Part shown: positions 13,760-14,672 of the stretch, piece by piece
Position numbering within the stretch: position 1 is the stretch's first letter
How the letters are laid out: every line of letters starts with the position of its first letter
From: Deltaproteobacteria bacterium
GTDB lineage: Bacteria; Desulfobacterota; Anaeroferrophillalia; Anaeroferrophillales; Tharpellaceae
Length of the DNA stretch: 14,672 bases
Direction of reading: 5' to 3'
Assembly (NCBI GenBank): GCA_030633185.1
Contig: DAOVTG010000035.1
Coordinates: forward strand, 1-14,672
Notes under the pieces: model-generated
Database searches by the model: none
Told to the model about the DNA's origin: nothing
Seen by the model: only the letters and a program-made list of their open reading frames with translations
Position numbers and translations under genes: made by a program

Positions 13760-14364
13760 ACAGACCCATCAAACCCATCATAAACTTTAAGGGTGCCGTC
13801 TTTCTTGACCGCGACGGCACAATTATCAGAGAGGTCAATTATTTAAGCCGGCTGGAGGATGTCGAACTTTTACCCCAGGCTGGAGAGGCGATTGCCCGGC
13901 TTAACCAGCTGCAGATACCAGTCATTCTGGTCTCTAATCAATCCGGGGTTGCCCGGGGCAAATTCAGCGAAAATTTCGTGGCCGAGACCCATCACTATCT
14001 CCAGGAAATGCTGGCCCGCAAAGGGGCTCATCTGAATGATTTTTTCTTTTGTCCCCACCATCCCGAAGCTGGCATGGCTCCCTATAAAAAGGTCTGCGAC
14101 TGTCGCAAACCGGCCCCCGGCCTTCTCCATGAAGCCGCAGCCCGGTATCATCTTGATCTGACCAAATCATATGTCATCGGCGACAAACTGATTGATGTCG
14201 AACTGGCACTACGGGTAGGCGGTAAAGGTATTCTGGTGGAAACCGGATATGGCAAACGTGAAAAAAAGAAGATCGCTGAAGGCAAGATCATCCCAAATTT
14301 TATCGCCGCCAATCTTGACCAGGCCGTAAGTTGGATATTACAAAGGATGAATAGCACAGAGTAA
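13756..14364 (+). CDS. gmhB: D-glycero-D-manno-heptose 1,7-bisphosphate 7-phosphatase GmhB
   Basis: HAD-superfamily phosphatase (202 aa) that removes the 7-phosphate from heptose bisphosphate, a step in making ADP-heptose for the LPS inner core. HAD motif I FLDRDGTII has Asp18 (nucleophile) and Asp20; LVSNQSGVARG is motif II; CRKPAPG supplies the motif III lysine; VIGDKLIDVELA is motif IV. A zinc-binding loop with Cys99, His101, Cys114 and Cys116 (FCPHHPE...CDCRKP) separates GmhB from the histidinol phosphatase relatives. Start ATG 13756 overlaps the lpxK stop, indicating coupling with lipid A synthesis. Twelve residues precede the usual start of the HAD domain. It is followed at once by repeats B and A. 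Confidence 0.94.
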   Translation: MNRPIKPIINFKGAVFLDRDGTIIREVNYLSRLEDVELLPQAGEAIARLNQLQIPVILVSNQSGVARGKFSENFVAETHHYLQEMLARKGAHLNDFFFCPHHPEAGMAPYKKVCDCRKPAPGLLHEAAARYHLDLTKSYVIGDKLIDVELALRVGGKGILVETGYGKREKKKIAEGKIIPNFIAANLDQAVSWILQRMNSTE

Positions 14365-14375
14365 AGTTTATTTGT

Positions 14376-14562
14376 AACTATTCAGGTTCTGTCTCAAAAC
14401 TGCCGGGATTGGGGTCATTGCTGGTACAAGGTGCGCCAGCACCCCCCAGGCTTCGCTGTGAGCGACAGCGAGGAAGCACTCTTGGGGTGTGACCCCATTT
14501 ATGAGAGCGAAGCAAAGTTCGCCACTATTTGTTGTAACTTTATGGTGGGCACCTGAATAGTT
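14376..14562. repeat. Family B palindromic element, copy 3, with terminal inverted repeats
   Basis: This copy lies 11 bases after gmhB in the inverse orientation to copy 1. It is bounded by perfect 12-base terminal inverted repeats: AACTATTCAGGT (14376-14387) and ACCTGAATAGTT (14551-14562). Near its left end TGCCGGGATTGGGGTCATT matches the complement of the right part of copy 1; near its right end TGACCCCATTTATGAGAGCG and GAAGCAAAGTTCG match the complement of copies 1 and 2. The middle holds a separate hairpin (about 14440-14489, CACCCC/GGGGTG outer stem, TTCGCTG/CAGCGA inner stem) not found in the other copies. Confidence 0.82.
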
Positions 14563-14672
14563 GATGGCGTCGTAAAAAGTCCGATCTACTGCGCTGTTGT
14601 GGTTTTTCAGGCACTCGACATACTACATGTATGGTCTCGCGCCTGAAAAACCACAACATCTTGTATATCGAA
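14563..14672. repeat. Family A palindromic element, copy 2 (cut by window end)
   Basis: It begins GATGGCGTCGTAAAAAG, identical to the left end at 4654-4670, and continues with a close copy of 4671-4763. The central stem is 18 bp (14595-14612 with 14641-14658). Compared with copy 1, two C-G pairs have become T-A pairs, with both strands of the stem changed. The window stops at the base matching 4764, so the right terminus cannot be seen. It starts at the base directly after the family B terminus at 14562. Confidence 0.8.

Noticed and set aside
3091..14672. CRISPR array or tandem repeats
   Set aside because: The repeats are dispersed, palindromic and of different lengths. There are no regularly spaced direct repeats with unique spacers and no cas genes.
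1..14672. A hidden defence, phage or secretion system
   Set aside because: All larger frames are assigned to housekeeping functions, and no integrase, nuclease, toxin-antitoxin pair or secretion component could be recognised.

Overview
The window carries a compact plus-strand run of core metabolic genes from a Gram-negative, probably anaerobic bacterium. Lipid A and heptose genes (lpxK, gmhB) show the Gram-negative envelope. The order rpmF-plsX-...-fabD-fabG-acpP-fabF-rpiB-glyA-dCMP deaminase-nrdR-ribD is, from general knowledge, the order seen in Desulfobacterota/Desulfuromonadia ('Deltaproteobacteria'). The electron-transfer-flavoprotein/acyl-CoA dehydrogenase pair also fits that group. No species is claimed.

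Layout. (1) Positions 1-341 hold no convincing gene but carry repeat relics. (2) 342-3090: etfA and a long acyl-CoA dehydrogenase, a two-gene operon for acyl-CoA oxidation. (3) 3344-4655: rpmF (58 aa L32) and plsX behind a near-consensus sigma-70 promoter. (4) 4971-6964: fabD-fabG-acpP with a separate promoter and structured leader, closed by a strong intrinsic terminator. (5) 7242-11236: fabF, an in-frame rpiB-glyA fusion, a dCMP deaminase and nrdR, running into ribD (11233-12366). (6) 12677-14364: lpxK and gmhB, overlapping by 4 nt, for lipid A and LPS core heptose. All genes are on the plus strand.

How the genes work together: PlsX feeds acyl-phosphate to phospholipid synthesis. FabD loads malonyl groups on AcpP, FabF condenses and FabG reduces. 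The RpiB-GlyA protein, dCMP deaminase and NrdR link pentose phosphate, one-carbon and deoxynucleotide supply. RibD starts riboflavin synthesis. LpxK and GmhB serve the outer membrane.

The unusual content is intergenic. Three families of palindromic repeats fill nearly all the larger gaps. Family A (4654-4804; 14563-end) is a long hairpin with inverted termini; two stem positions differ between copies in a compensated way. Family B (3098-3263; 12348-12646; 14376-14562) is built around GGGGTCA/TGACCCC palindromes, and one copy has 12-bp terminal inverted repeats. Family C (192-261; 7100-7165; 8489-8546) is a CACGAAG/CACAGAG-type inverted repeat, each copy just upstream of a gene. A and B copies sit exactly where the expected gene order is broken: fabH is missing between plsX and fabD, and the rest of the riboflavin cluster is missing after ribD. 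They also appear to supply gene ends: the plsX and ribD stop codons lie at or in repeats, and lpxK directly after a repeat has no ordinary start codon at the expected place. I see no CRISPR array, tRNA, rRNA, phage or toxin-antitoxin gene.
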